Assembly (NCBI GenBank): GCA_965237635.1
Contig: CBDEFX010000001.1
Span: 1 to 64,000, forward strand
DNA: 64,000 nt
Direction of reading: 5' to 3'
Source: CBDEFX01 sp965237635
Lineage (GTDB): Bacteria > Chloroflexota > Dehalococcoidia > Lucifugimonadales > CAUZJF01
In this document: piece by piece, positions 25,235-34,371 of the stretch
How the letters are laid out: every line of letters starts with the position of its first letter
How positions within the stretch are numbered: the first letter of the stretch is position 1
Program-made: the position numbers and the translations under genes
Notes under the pieces: model-generated
Told to the model about the DNA's origin: nothing
Database searches by the model: none
What the model saw: the letters and a program-made list of their open reading frames with translations, nothing else

Positions 25235-25516
25235 ATAGAAGAACTGACACAGACCATATCGAACCTGGTGGGCATCCTGCTGGGCGTCGTGGGAGCGATA
25301 GGCGTGGGCTTCTTCATCTACGGCGCGTACCTGTACCTGACGGCCAGCGGAGCGCCCAACCAGATGGAGCGCGGCAAGAGCGCAATGATGACCGCCCTGG
25401 CGGGCATCGTCCTGGCCCTGGTCGCCTACGGCGTGGTGGAGCTGGTGATGAACGCCGTCGTGGACCCGGGAATCGAGATCGACGACGTGCTGCCCGAACC
25501 GACGGAACAAGAATAG
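25235..25516 (+). CDS. VirB2/TrbC-like pilin or channel subunit
   Basis: About 93 residues with two transmembrane helices (GILLGVVGAIGVGFFIYGAY and MTALAGIVLALVAYGVVELV) separated by a short basic loop with G/S/A/P, the VirB2/TrbC layout. The start is odd: AGGAG at 25221-25225 points to an ATA codon at 25235, in frame, while the first conventional start is GTG at 25268 (82 residues), which has no good ribosome site. Next gene begins 26 bases on. Confidence 0.68.
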   Translation: MEELTQTISNLVGILLGVVGAIGVGFFIYGAYLYLTASGAPNQMERGKSAMMTALAGIVLALVAYGVVELVMNAVVDPGIEIDDVLPEPTEQE

Positions 25517-25541
25517 GCGAACGACGAAGGGAGGAAAAGCA

Positions 25542-27245
25542 ATGAGAGAGCACGAGGTCCCGACCCACGTGCAGGCCGAGGACAGGGTGCTGCTGGGGTT
25601 CACCTTCCCGCAGGTCGTGGCGGTCGTGGCGGTATGCGCCATCTCCTACGGCGCATACCGCTACGCCCCCGTCGGCCCGTCCGAGGTGCGCATGGCCCTG
25701 GCCGTCGTCCTCGGACTGGTCGGCGTGGCGATGATCGTCGGCAAGATAGGCGGTCGGCGGCTGCCCCTGGTGGCCGCCGACCTGCTGAGGTACCGGCTGG
25801 GGGCGCGGCGTTACGCCGGGCCGGTAGCCCAGCTGGTGAGAAGCGAGCCGCCCGCGCCGGTGCAGCCGGTGAAGAGCGGCCCCGGACCCCTGCGGCTGAT
25901 GGTCAGGAAAGCGCGGCACAGCCTCCGCAGGCCCCGCAAGAAGACCCACAAGGACAGGGAGAGGCGCAACGGGCGGATGCGCTGGTTCGGCAAGCGCAGG
26001 GGGAAGGACGGGGGGAACCGCCACGGCCGCGACCACCGAACCGAGTCTCTGGAGACCAGGCAGCGGAAGCCCCGCAGGGGCCTTCTGCCAGTCGTGGCCG
26101 TCGCCCTTCTCGCGGCGGCGGTCGCGACGCTCCCCCAGGCCGCCCTCGCCGACGACCACTGGCGAGACGAGATCGACTTCGAGCTTACCGAGCCGGTGGA
26201 AGGCCGAAGGATATTCGTCGAGGGCCTGACCGTCTCCGGCGACCGCGCCGCCGTGACCCTTCGGGCCGCGACCGCCCTGGACATCCGGGTGCGGGCCTAC
26301 GGCGGGCCGGAGGGAAGCTGGCTGCGCTTCTGGGGTTCGGCAAGCCTGGACGAGGGGGAGCGCATCGACTACTCGCTCCCCCTGAACGGCCCCAGGCCGT
26401 CCTTCACCGTGTCCTGGGAGGACACCCTCGGACAGGCCGGGGCCGTCACCGTCAAGGAAGCACAGCTTCCCTATCCCTTACCGGTCGTGGAGGGGGAGCT
26501 GTGTGACCTGCGTATGACTTCCCTGGGCTGGACGCCCGGAGCCGTCGAGGGAGCCATCAAGTCCGAGTGCGCCGCCGTCGTCGAGGAGGCGGTGGAGCTT
26601 CAGACGGTGGCCGGGCACGCCAGCGTCACCGAGACGGCGCTCATGGACGCTCAGGTGACGGCCATCGCCGGAACGGTCGCCGCAGGGACCGGCGCGTCGC
26701 AGGCGAGTGTCCCCTTCGTCCCAAACGGCGAGACCCGCTTCCGGCTGCCCGTCGGGGATGGCGAGGCGATTCACGGCGTGACCGTGGACGTGAGCCTTGA
26801 GGCGTCCCTCCGCATCCCGGTTCCCCCGCTGACGATGCTCACCCACCACCCGGAGCGGACGGAGCGCCGCACGAAGACGGTGAGCCTGTGGAGGCCGGGG
26901 ACGAGCGAGACCGTCAGCGAGACGGTCGTCATCGAGAATCCAGACGGAACGACCACCGAGCGCGTCCTGTCGGCCACCCTGTCGATACCCGGCGAGACGG
27001 TCCACCGGGACGTGACGCTGACCATAGTCCACCCGGAGCACGTCAAGGCCGAGACGGTGGAGCGAGAGCCGCTCGCCCGCAGCCGCCAGGAGCATTTGAG
27101 CCTTGCGTCCGGCGTGGGATCGGACGAACTCTACGCGGTCCTGGTCGTGCCGGAGCCCGAGCCGGAGGAGCCGCCCGCAGAGCAAGAGCCCGCAGACGAC
27201 ATGCGCAGCTGGTTCGACCTGCTCGGATGGGAGTGGCCCTGGTGA
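25542..27245 (+). CDS. PrgI/VirB3-like protein fused to a large exported domain
   Basis: 567 residues. Residues 1-100 are PrgI-like: HVQAEDRVLLGFTFPQVVAV with two transmembrane helices at ~20-40 and ~50-68 and the RYRLG motif. A very basic linker (120-180) leads to a second signal-like segment (LLPVVAVALLAAAVATLPQA, 181-200, then ALADD) and ~360 residues of beta-rich sequence with T/V/E repeats, ending in a P/E-rich stretch. PrgI alone is usually ~110-150 residues. An internal ATG at 25977 with GGAGAGG upstream could give the exported part separately. Confidence 0.72.
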   Translation: MREHEVPTHVQAEDRVLLGFTFPQVVAVVAVCAISYGAYRYAPVGPSEVRMALAVVLGLVGVAMIVGKIGGRRLPLVAADLLRYRLGARRYAGPVAQLVRSEPPAPVQPVKSGPGPLRLMVRKARHSLRRPRKKTHKDRERRNGRMRWFGKRRGKDGGNRHGRDHRTESLETRQRKPRRGLLPVVAVALLAAAVATLPQAALADDHWRDEIDFELTEPVEGRRIFVEGLTVSGDRAAVTLRAATALDIRVRAYGGPEGSWLRFWGSASLDEGERIDYSLPLNGPRPSFTVSWEDTLGQAGAVTVKEAQLPYPLPVVEGELCDLRMTSLGWTPGAVEGAIKSECAAVVEEAVELQTVAGHASVTETALMDAQVTAIAGTVAAGTGASQASVPFVPNGETRFRLPVGDGEAIHGVTVDVSLEASLRIPVPPLTMLTHHPERTERRTKTVSLWRPGTSETVSETVVIENPDGTTTERVLSATLSIPGETVHRDVTLTIVHPEHVKAETVEREPLARSRQEHLSLASGVGSDELYAVLVVPEPEPEEPPAEQEPADDMRSWFDLLGWEWPW

Positions 27246-27559
27246 GGCGGGCCGCGACCCTGTTGCCGCTCACCGGCGCGGCCCTCGTCCTCATGGGGGC
27301 CGCGCCCGAAGAGGAAGCGATGCTTCACGCCTTCGACCGCGTGCTCACGGCGATGGCCTACGCGGGCTCCGGCCTGTGCTTCTTCGCCATCGTCTGGGCG
27401 GGGTTCGTCCTGATGGCCGAGGGAGCCGAGGAGCGCGGCGGGGGCAGGGCAAAGACCGCCGTCATCATGGCTGTGGTCGGCCTGGTGCTGGTGCTGTCTG
27501 CCAAGGGCGTCGCCGCCCTCCTGAGCCACGGCGTCATCCCGTCCTTTCCAACACCCTAG
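27227..27559 (+). CDS. Second small VirB2-like membrane protein
   Basis: 110 residues from the ATG at 27227 (overlapping the previous gene by 19 bases; a GTG at 27242 is the alternative). N-terminal hydrophobic leader (ATLLPLTGAALVLMGAAP), then two helices (AMAYAGSGLCFFAIVWAGFVLM and TAVIMAVVGLVLVLSAKGVA) with a charged G-rich loop between: the pilin/VirB2 plan again. Two pilin-like genes in one operon may mean a processed pilin and a membrane subunit. Confidence 0.62.
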   Translation: MGVALVRRAATLLPLTGAALVLMGAAPEEEAMLHAFDRVLTAMAYAGSGLCFFAIVWAGFVLMAEGAEERGGGRAKTAVIMAVVGLVLVLSAKGVAALLSHGVIPSFPTP

Positions 27560-27578
27560 AGAAAAGGAATCGAGCGAA

Positions 27579-29762
27579 TTGAAGAAGCTGCCTGAAAACG
27601 CGAAACAGACCGAACCCAGGCCCCTGCCCGAGCTGCCCCTGTTCTTCATGCTGTCGCACCTGGACGACGACGGGCCGGTGCGCCTGGACGGGGTGAAGCT
27701 CGGCGTCTGCGAGGTGATGGGGCTGGAGATCGACGAGCCGAAGCTCGGAGCCTTCGCCGGGGCGCTCAACGCCCTGGACTTCCCGGCGCAGCTTCTCGTG
27801 CGCCAGCACCCGCCGCGCCTGGAACGCCTCAGAGAAGACCTGCAACGAGCGCAGCCGGACAACCTTCCCCCGCAGACGCGTGCGGCCTCCGAGTCGCTTG
27901 GGCGCCTGCTCACCGACCTTGAGGCCCGCGACGGCATCCTCGACCGGCGCTTCTACGCCGTATGCGAGTTCGCACGGGTTGACGACCTTCGCGGCCTGCT
28001 TGCGAGGGCCGGGCTGTCCGTCCACCCCCTGAGAGGCCGACAGCTTCGGATGTTTTTCGTATCGGCCGCCCAAGGCGGCTCACCGTCCGAGTTCGACGAG
28101 GAGACGCCCGTCGAGGCGGAGATCAACCGCCGCGACATGCGCGTCGGAGACCGGCTGGTCCGCTCCCTGCACCTGGGCCGCTGGCCCCGCTCCCTGGCCC
28201 CCGGCTTCCTGCAAGGGCTGATGGCGGCAGGAGCGCCGATGGACCTGTCCGTCCACGTCGGCCCGATACCGGCTGAGCAGGCGGCCCGCACGCTGGAGTG
28301 GCAGAAGGTCCGCTTCGAGTCGGCCCAGTCCCTCTCGTTCAAGCGGGGACGCACCATGTCCCCGGAGGCGGAGATCGCCCTGGAGGACGTGACCCGTCTC
28401 AGGGACGAGGTGCAGAGGGGCAGGGAGCGGCTGTTTCACGCCTCGCTGTCCGTCACCCTCCACGCCAGGGACGAGGCGTCGCTGAGGGAGATGACCCAGC
28501 GGGCGAAGGCCCACTTCGCCGCCACGTTGGGCAAGCTGGACGACCTGGCCTTCCGCCAGCGCGAGGGGCTGCTTTCGACTTTGCCCCTTGCCCTGAACGC
28601 CGTCGCCGAGTGGCGCACGCTGGACACGTCCAGCATTGCCCGCCTCTTCCCCTTCTCGCCGCCCGACCTGGACACCCGCAGCGGCACCCTCTACGGCATC
28701 GACATGCGGGCCTGCTCCCCGGTGGTCTACGACCCCTGGGACGGCACCCACCTGAACGCCAACACCGCCGTCCTCGCAAGGTCGGGCAGCGGCAAGAGCT
28801 TCGCCACCAAGCTGGGCGTGCTCAGGGGTTTGACGAGAGGCGTGACCGCCTACGTCATCGACCCGGAGGGCGAGTACGCGGACATGGCCCGCGCAGCGGG
28901 AGGCAGAGTCCTCTCCCCCGGAGTGCCGGGCGAGGGCATGAACCCCTTCGTCATCGAGCGGGGCGACTCCGAGGAGATGCTCCAGCGCATCGGCAGCCTG
29001 AGAAGGCTCATCGAGGTGATGGTGGGAGAGAGTCTCGGCGCGGAGCGCAGGGCCTCCCTCGACCACGCCCTTGCGGGCTACTACGCCCGGCCCCGCGAGC
29101 GAACCGGCTTCAGGGACTTCTATGACTATCTACAGCGAGACGAGGAGGGCGACCCCGGTCTGGCCCGCCTGCTGCGGCCCTTCGCCACCGGCAGCCTCCG
29201 GCACCTGCTGACCGACGAGGGCGACGACCTGCTGGGCAACGAGGCCCTGGTCACCGTCTTCGACCTGCGGCTCCTCGAACCCGAGCTCCGGCCCGCCGCC
29301 GCGATGGTCTGCACCGAGACGGTGTGGGCCGCCGCCGCCCAGGATCCCAAGCCCCGCCTGCTGGTGGTGGACGAGGTGTGGTCGATCATGCAGCACCCGG
29401 AGGGCGCGGCGTTCATGGTCAGCATGGCGAAGCGGGCCAGGAAGCACCGCCTGGGGTTGCAGTTCATCACCCAGGACGTCCAGGACCTCCTCTCCGAGGA
29501 CTCCTCCCGCACCATCACCGGCCACTCAGGAAGGGCGCTCCTACAGAACGCCGCCTTCAAGCTGCTCTTGCAGCAGGACGCCGCGGCCATAAGCACGGTG
29601 GGCGACGCCTTCGACCTGCCGCAAGACCTACAGCGTTGGCTGCTCTCGTGCCCCAGGGGAGACGGGCTGCTTCTGGCGAAGGGGCACCGCTTTCCCGTAC
29701 GCATCGAGGCCACCCCGGAGGAGACGGCGGTAATCGAGTGGAGGCCCGGAGCGCACAGGTAG
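27579..29762 (+). CDS. VirB4/TraC-family conjugation ATPase
   Basis: 727 residues from a TTG start with AAGGA upstream. Walker A ARSGSGKSF (~402-410), then AYVIDPEGEYADMA, NPFVIERG, Walker B LLVVDEVWSIM (~592-602) and AKRARKHRLGLQFITQDVQD: the canonical VirB4 C-terminal ATPase. The N-terminal 330 residues are the VirB4 N-domain. It powers pilus assembly and DNA transfer at the membrane. It follows the PrgI-like and pilin-like genes, the usual VirB3-VirB4 order. Confidence 0.9.
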   Translation: MKKLPENAKQTEPRPLPELPLFFMLSHLDDDGPVRLDGVKLGVCEVMGLEIDEPKLGAFAGALNALDFPAQLLVRQHPPRLERLREDLQRAQPDNLPPQTRAASESLGRLLTDLEARDGILDRRFYAVCEFARVDDLRGLLARAGLSVHPLRGRQLRMFFVSAAQGGSPSEFDEETPVEAEINRRDMRVGDRLVRSLHLGRWPRSLAPGFLQGLMAAGAPMDLSVHVGPIPAEQAARTLEWQKVRFESAQSLSFKRGRTMSPEAEIALEDVTRLRDEVQRGRERLFHASLSVTLHARDEASLREMTQRAKAHFAATLGKLDDLAFRQREGLLSTLPLALNAVAEWRTLDTSSIARLFPFSPPDLDTRSGTLYGIDMRACSPVVYDPWDGTHLNANTAVLARSGSGKSFATKLGVLRGLTRGVTAYVIDPEGEYADMARAAGGRVLSPGVPGEGMNPFVIERGDSEEMLQRIGSLRRLIEVMVGESLGAERRASLDHALAGYYARPRERTGFRDFYDYLQRDEEGDPGLARLLRPFATGSLRHLLTDEGDDLLGNEALVTVFDLRLLEPELRPAAAMVCTETVWAAAAQDPKPRLLVVDEVWSIMQHPEGAAFMVSMAKRARKHRLGLQFITQDVQDLLSEDSSRTITGHSGRALLQNAAFKLLLQQDAAAISTVGDAFDLPQDLQRWLLSCPRGDGLLLAKGHRFPVRIEATPEETAVIEWRPGAHR

Positions 29763-29808
29763 ACCGGAGAGCACGCAGTCAATAGCCCGTAGAGGAAGGA
29801 GTAGAGCA

Positions 29809-30669
29809 TTGAAGCTGAACACGAAGAACATCCTGTTTGGACACGACGAAGGAGAGAAAAACCCCGTCCTGCTGGCGGTGACGCCCCCCAGGACGGGAGA
29901 GCGCACCCTGCTGGGCGTGGAGAACCTGCTCCAGTCCATCGCCGTCCCGGAACCCTTCTCCCTGGAGCTGGCCGGGGACATGGACGGCGTGACCCTCATG
30001 GCCCGCTGCCTCGACGACCGGGTGGTGCGGGGCCAGCTCTCCGCCCACTACCCCCAGGCCCGCATCCGCAGGGTGGACCCCGGCGACGATCCCCTACGAC
30101 TCGGAGAAGGGGAACAGGCGTGGTCGATGACCCTGCGGTCCGACGGCCCCGAGTACGTGCCCCTGCGCACCTTCCGGGACGACGACCTGCTCGACCCCGG
30201 CTCAGACCCTCTCATCGCCCTGATGGGGGCGCTCTCCGCCCTCAACGAGGGGGAGCGGGTGGTGGCGCGGCTGATGCTGCGCTCCCTCGGCCCCGACTGG
30301 TCGCAGGGACACATGGACAAGGCCCACAAGCGGCCCGGCATGGAGCCGCGAGAGCCCGCCTACACCATCCAGACCAAGCCGTTGCAACTGGACGGGGTGA
30401 CGATGGCGGTGCTCGGCATCGGCGCCCTGGCCGCCCTCAAGGGCTACCTGTGGGTGCAGGACGGGGAGATATGGAAGGCCGCGCTCCTGGGCCATTGGCA
30501 CGGCCCTGGGGCTGGCCGCAGGCGGCTGGGCGTGGTGGCGTTGGAAGAGGGCCAGAAACCGCGTCGAGGACCCGATCCTGATAGGGGAGAAGGTCTCCCG
30601 CATCGCCTTCGACGCGGAGATACAGGTCACCGCGTTGCTGCCCGCCGACACGGGACCGCATCGCGTTAG
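29809..30669 (+). CDS. N-terminal part of the HerA/TraG-like transfer ATPase (frameshifted)
   Basis: TTG start with GGAAGGAG upstream. The frame is sensible to ~residue 227 (GALAALKGYLWVQDGEIWKA) then turns into arginine-rich nonsense. Skipping one G in the GGG run at 30489-30491 restores LLAIGTALGLAAGGWAWWRW, a transmembrane helix, then EDPILIGEKVSRIAFDAEIQ, and joins smoothly with the frame starting at 30635. So this is the front of one ~860-residue protein split by a 1-base insertion, true or an assembly error. Confidence 0.72.
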   Translation: MKLNTKNILFGHDEGEKNPVLLAVTPPRTGERTLLGVENLLQSIAVPEPFSLELAGDMDGVTLMARCLDDRVVRGQLSAHYPQARIRRVDPGDDPLRLGEGEQAWSMTLRSDGPEYVPLRTFRDDDLLDPGSDPLIALMGALSALNEGERVVARLMLRSLGPDWSQGHMDKAHKRPGMEPREPAYTIQTKPLQLDGVTMAVLGIGALAALKGYLWVQDGEIWKAALLGHWHGPGAGRRRLGVVALEEGQKPRRGPDPDRGEGLPHRLRRGDTGHRVAARRHGTASR

Positions 30670-32398
30670 CGAGCTTCTCGGGCCGGCGGCCGCCGCCTAC
30701 CGCCACTTCGACAACCCCGCAGGAGCGCGGTTCAGGGTGGGCAAGGTCCGGCCCGCCGCGCCCGACCCGGACATGCTGGACCCCGCAGGCCCCGGCCTAT
30801 TCGGAAAGAGGAGCGTCCTGGGAGTCCGCGAGGTCGCCTGCCTGTGGCACCCGCCCGGAGCCGGTGACGAGACGCCCCTGGTGGAGCGCTCCGGCGCAAG
30901 AGGGCTCATCCCCACGGCCAGGGGAATCAGGGGGGGAGCGCTGGTGGGCGACACCACGGCCGGCAAACCCACGCCCGTCCACTTCCCCGACGACCTGCTC
31001 AGGCGGCACCACCTCTACGTCGCCCGCACCCGCATGGGCAAGTCCACCCTCATGCACCACGTCGCCGTCCACAAGATGAGGGAGAAGGCGGCGGGCAGGG
31101 ACCCGGACGCCATCGTCGTCATAGACCCCCACACCGATCTCGTGGACGGCATCCTCGAACACGTCCCCGAATCGCTCATCGACCGGGTGCGGCTGATCGA
31201 CCTGTCCGACGCGTCGCGCTCCCCCGGCATCAACCTGCTCGACACCCGCGTCTTCTCCGACCGGGACCGCACCGCCGACTCGGTGGTGCGCGTCGCAAAG
31301 GGCCTGTGGGAGCAGTGGGGTCCGAGGATGCAGTCCATCCTCGAACAGACCGTCAAGACCCTCCACGAGGCCAACGAGCACCCCGCCACCGACGAGCGCG
31401 AGCAGCACACCATCCTCGACGGGCTGCGCCTGCTGTCCGACGACCCCTACCGCAACTCCGTCCTGGCGAAGGTGACCGACCCCTACCTGCTGGAGTGGTG
31501 GGCCAGGGACTTCGGGAGCTGGCACCGCCAGTACCGCGCCGAGGCCCTCGCCCCGGTGCAGACCCGTCTCTCCTACTACGCATCCTCCAAGCGGGCGCGG
31601 GCCATCCTGGGCCAGCGCCGCTCCACCATCGACCTGCGGGAGACCATCCTCGACGGCGGCGTCCTCCTGGTCTCCACCTCCCAGGGAACGGTGGGGAGGG
31701 ACGTGGCCGCCCTGGTGGGCGCGTCCCTGCTCAACCTGGTGGACGCGGTGATCCGTGAGCAGGGTAGCTTGTCCCTTAGAGAGCGTCGCGGGGCGCTGGT
31801 GATCGTGGACGAGATGCAGTCGATGCCCGGCGTGGACTACGAGTCGATGCTCAGCGAGCTGGGCAAGTTCGGCGCGTCCTTCGTGCTGGCGACACAGAGC
31901 CTGGCCAAGCTCGAAGACCTCTCCCGCACCATGCGCGACACCCTGCTCGCCAACGTGGGATGCCTGGCCGTCTTCCAGGTGGCCGGGTCCGACGCCCGCC
32001 ACCTTGTGTGGGAGCTGGGCAAGGACCGGGTGACCGAGGAGGACGTCGTGTCGCTCCCCGTCCACCAATGCTACGTCAGAGCCACCGTCGGCACGGAGCG
32101 GATGGACGCCTTCTCGATGGAGGTGAGGAAGCCGGAGGTGGGAGACCGGGAGAGGGCAGGCCGCATCCGCAAGGCGGCCTCCGCCTACACCGTATCGGCC
32201 CAACAGCTCGGCTACGGCGAGGCCGAAGGCCATGGGAAGGTGCACGAGTTCCGCAGGGGCGTCGAGGCCCTGAAAGAGGACGAGAGCCCCACGACGGAGC
32301 CGAAGAAGAAGACTCCCCACGGCCCGGAGCGGTGGAAGCGGACCAGCAGGCGCAGGGCGCAGAGGAAGGAGGGTCCAGATGAAGACCACCGGAAGTGA
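30635..32398 (+). CDS. HerA/TraG/TraD-type ATPase (coupling-protein-like), C-terminal part
   Basis: 587 residues in the frame after the indel. Walker A RTRMGKSTLMHHV (~130-142), DAIVVIDPHTDLV (B-like, DPHTD is typical of HerA-TraG proteins of this group), Walker B ALVIVDEMQSMPG (~386-398) and ATQSL (sensor). It pumps DNA and probably couples the transfer intermediate to the secretion channel. A basic tail follows. Overlaps the replication-relaxation gene by 20 bases. The true protein begins at 29809. Confidence 0.83.
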   Translation: MLPADTGPHRVSELLGPAAAAYRHFDNPAGARFRVGKVRPAAPDPDMLDPAGPGLFGKRSVLGVREVACLWHPPGAGDETPLVERSGARGLIPTARGIRGGALVGDTTAGKPTPVHFPDDLLRRHHLYVARTRMGKSTLMHHVAVHKMREKAAGRDPDAIVVIDPHTDLVDGILEHVPESLIDRVRLIDLSDASRSPGINLLDTRVFSDRDRTADSVVRVAKGLWEQWGPRMQSILEQTVKTLHEANEHPATDEREQHTILDGLRLLSDDPYRNSVLAKVTDPYLLEWWARDFGSWHRQYRAEALAPVQTRLSYYASSKRARAILGQRRSTIDLRETILDGGVLLVSTSQGTVGRDVAALVGASLLNLVDAVIREQGSLSLRERRGALVIVDEMQSMPGVDYESMLSELGKFGASFVLATQSLAKLEDLSRTMRDTLLANVGCLAVFQVAGSDARHLVWELGKDRVTEEDVVSLPVHQCYVRATVGTERMDAFSMEVRKPEVGDRERAGRIRKAASAYTVSAQQLGYGEAEGHGKVHEFRRGVEALKEDESPTTEPKKKTPHGPERWKRTSRRRAQRKEGPDEDHRK

Positions 32399-34010
32399 GC
32401 GGGAGACGCTCAGCCTCCTTGCGTCGTGCCCCTTCATCGACCGGCTGGAGCTGGCCGCCATATCCGGCTCGTCCAGGAGCGCGGTCTATGAGGCGGTCGG
32501 CGGGCTGGAAGACCGGGGCTTCATCGCATACATCACCCACGCGGCGGACCTGATACCGCCGACCCGCCGCTACCGCCTCACCGGCAAGGGGCTGCGCACG
32601 CTCGCCGAGGCCGAGGGCTCCACTCTCGACGACCTGCTGCGCTCCCGCCCCGTCTCCGTCAAGTGGCTGCGGCTTCTGATGGACCGGCTCGACGCCCTCG
32701 CCGTCGTCTACCGCCTGGCCTCGACCGTAGCCAGCGTGGCATACCCCGTCAGCCTGCGGCTGTACCGAGCCGGACCCCTCGACTCCGCCATGATCCTCCC
32801 CGAAGGGCGCACCGTGGGGATCGTCAGACAGGGACACGCCGCCGACAGGACGGGCTTCTCACGGCGGCTCTGGAAGCTGCGAGACGAGCCGCGACCCGGA
32901 ACGGTCCTCGTCCTGGTCACCGACGAGGTGCGGCTGAGACACGCCCGCAAGATGCTGCCCCGCACCGTGGAGGCGCTACTGGCCCTGGAGCGGGACGCGG
33001 CCCTCGCCGGACCCGAAGACGAGGTATGGCGCCCCGCCGCCTCCGGCCCCGCCGTGGGCCTGTGGAACGCCCTGGGGCAGCTGGCTCCCGGAGGCAGGCT
33101 TCCGGAGGAGGACCCGCCCTCGAAGGCGGACGTGCCCGGCGACGACGCGCCGGACTCCGACCGCGCGCTGCCCGTCCTGCTCAGGCCCGCAGAGAAGCGC
33201 GCCCTCGACCTCATCTTCGACTGGCCCTGGATGCTCCGCAAGGAGCTGGCCAGCCTGATGGACGTCTCGCCGCGCCGCGCTTCCCAGATCGTCAACCCCC
33301 TCGAAGGGTTCGGCCTCGTGACCCGCCCCATAGACGGGAGCGGACGGCTCGCCCTCACCGACCGGGGCGTGGCGCTCCTGGCGCGAAGGGACCGCACCTC
33401 CGTCGCCGTGGCGAGGAGGCGGTGGAGCGTCGCCCCCGTGGACTATGAGGCCCCGCTGGAGTGGCGCAACGTGACTGGCGGCAGGAGCAGGCAGCTTCTC
33501 AGGAACATCGAGCACACGGCAGCCGTCCACGCCTTCGTCGCAGCCCTCGCAAGGCAGGCCCACGCCCTGGGGTGGGAGCTGGCCCAGATCGACCCGCCCG
33601 GGAGCGCCTCACGCCACTTCAGGCACGAGGGCGGCGCTCGCTCGGTCAACCCCGACGCCTTCGGCGTCCTGCAAAGAGGCCCGGCGAGCTGGAGCTTCTT
33701 CCTGGAGTGGGAGCGCCGCGCCGTGCGCCCCTCGACGATGGCGACCAGGCTTGCTCCCTATCTGCGCTACTACTCATCCCACATTCCCATCGACGACCAC
33801 GGCGCGAGGCCATCCGTCCTCATCGTCTTCGACGACGACATCGCCGCCGCCAACTTCCTGAGAGTGGCGCGGGACGAGATGGACCGCACCGGGGTCAGAG
33901 TCCCCCTGTGGGTCTCCCACAGGAAGGCCATCCACGCGCTCGGCCCGTTGGGACGGGCGTGGAGGACTCCCAGCGACTGGGAGCCCGCCCACGTCCTCCT
34001 GACTCGCTGA
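32379..34010 (+). CDS. Replication-relaxation family protein (Replic_Relax-like)
   Basis: 543 residues. Two winged-helix segments (LLASCPFIDRLELAAISGSS ... and KRALDLIFDWPWMLRKELAS ... ASQIVNPL) and a C-terminal domain with LRNIEHTAAVHAFVAALARQ, a later SFFLEWERRAVRP and YLRYYSS, consistent with the replication-relaxation family often paired with HerA/TraG ATPases in monoderm plasmids. It is the nearest thing to a relaxase here; no HUH histidine triad or MobA-type motif is seen elsewhere. GGAGG (32368) precedes the ATG. Confidence 0.68.
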   Translation: MKTTGSERETLSLLASCPFIDRLELAAISGSSRSAVYEAVGGLEDRGFIAYITHAADLIPPTRRYRLTGKGLRTLAEAEGSTLDDLLRSRPVSVKWLRLLMDRLDALAVVYRLASTVASVAYPVSLRLYRAGPLDSAMILPEGRTVGIVRQGHAADRTGFSRRLWKLRDEPRPGTVLVLVTDEVRLRHARKMLPRTVEALLALERDAALAGPEDEVWRPAASGPAVGLWNALGQLAPGGRLPEEDPPSKADVPGDDAPDSDRALPVLLRPAEKRALDLIFDWPWMLRKELASLMDVSPRRASQIVNPLEGFGLVTRPIDGSGRLALTDRGVALLARRDRTSVAVARRRWSVAPVDYEAPLEWRNVTGGRSRQLLRNIEHTAAVHAFVAALARQAHALGWELAQIDPPGSASRHFRHEGGARSVNPDAFGVLQRGPASWSFFLEWERRAVRPSTMATRLAPYLRYYSSHIPIDDHGARPSVLIVFDDDIAAANFLRVARDEMDRTGVRVPLWVSHRKAIHALGPLGRAWRTPSDWEPAHVLLTR

Positions 34011-34019
34011 ACACCCGGC

Positions 34020-34054
34020 ACGGGGCGTGAGTGGAGCGGCGGCTCCCGCCCCGT
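34020..34054 (+). repeat. Stem-loop after the replication-relaxation gene
   Basis: ACGGGGCG (34020-34027) pairs with CGCCCCGT (34047-34054), with inner GGAGC/GCTCC. Same CGGGGC theme as the minus-strand cassettes, here on the plus-strand operon, followed by AAAGGAGG for the next gene. Confidence 0.5.
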
Positions 34055-34077
34055 CCTGAAAGGAGGTCATAAACAAC

Positions 34078-34371
34078 ATGGCAACGAACCGGACAGAAGA
34101 ACCGAGAGGCCGCCGGAGGCGGGGCGAACGCTCAGCCGTGCGCCTCGACACCCAGGCACTCTGGGCGCGGCTGGCGCTGCTGAACCGCTCCCAGAACTGG
34201 CTCGCCGACCAGATAGGCATCAGCTCCGGCTACATGTCCAAGCTGGTCACAGTAGGCCGCGCACCCTCCGGCCGCATCCGCCAAAGGATGCTCCAGGCCC
34301 TCGGAGTGGAGGACTTTCACGAGCTCTTCAAGCTCGACGAGGAGGAGGAAGACCAAGATGGAAAACCATGA
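34078..34371 (+). CDS. XRE-type helix-turn-helix regulator 1 (97 aa)
   Basis: AAAGGAGG before the ATG. HTH at ~38-60: NRSQNWLADQIGISSGYMSKLVT, then RIRQRMLQALG, the Cro/XRE form. Very basic N-terminus and acidic tail. Probably represses transfer or integrase genes. Overlaps the next regulator by 14 bases. Confidence 0.75.
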   Translation: MATNRTEEPRGRRRRGERSAVRLDTQALWARLALLNRSQNWLADQIGISSGYMSKLVTVGRAPSGRIRQRMLQALGVEDFHELFKLDEEEEDQDGKP

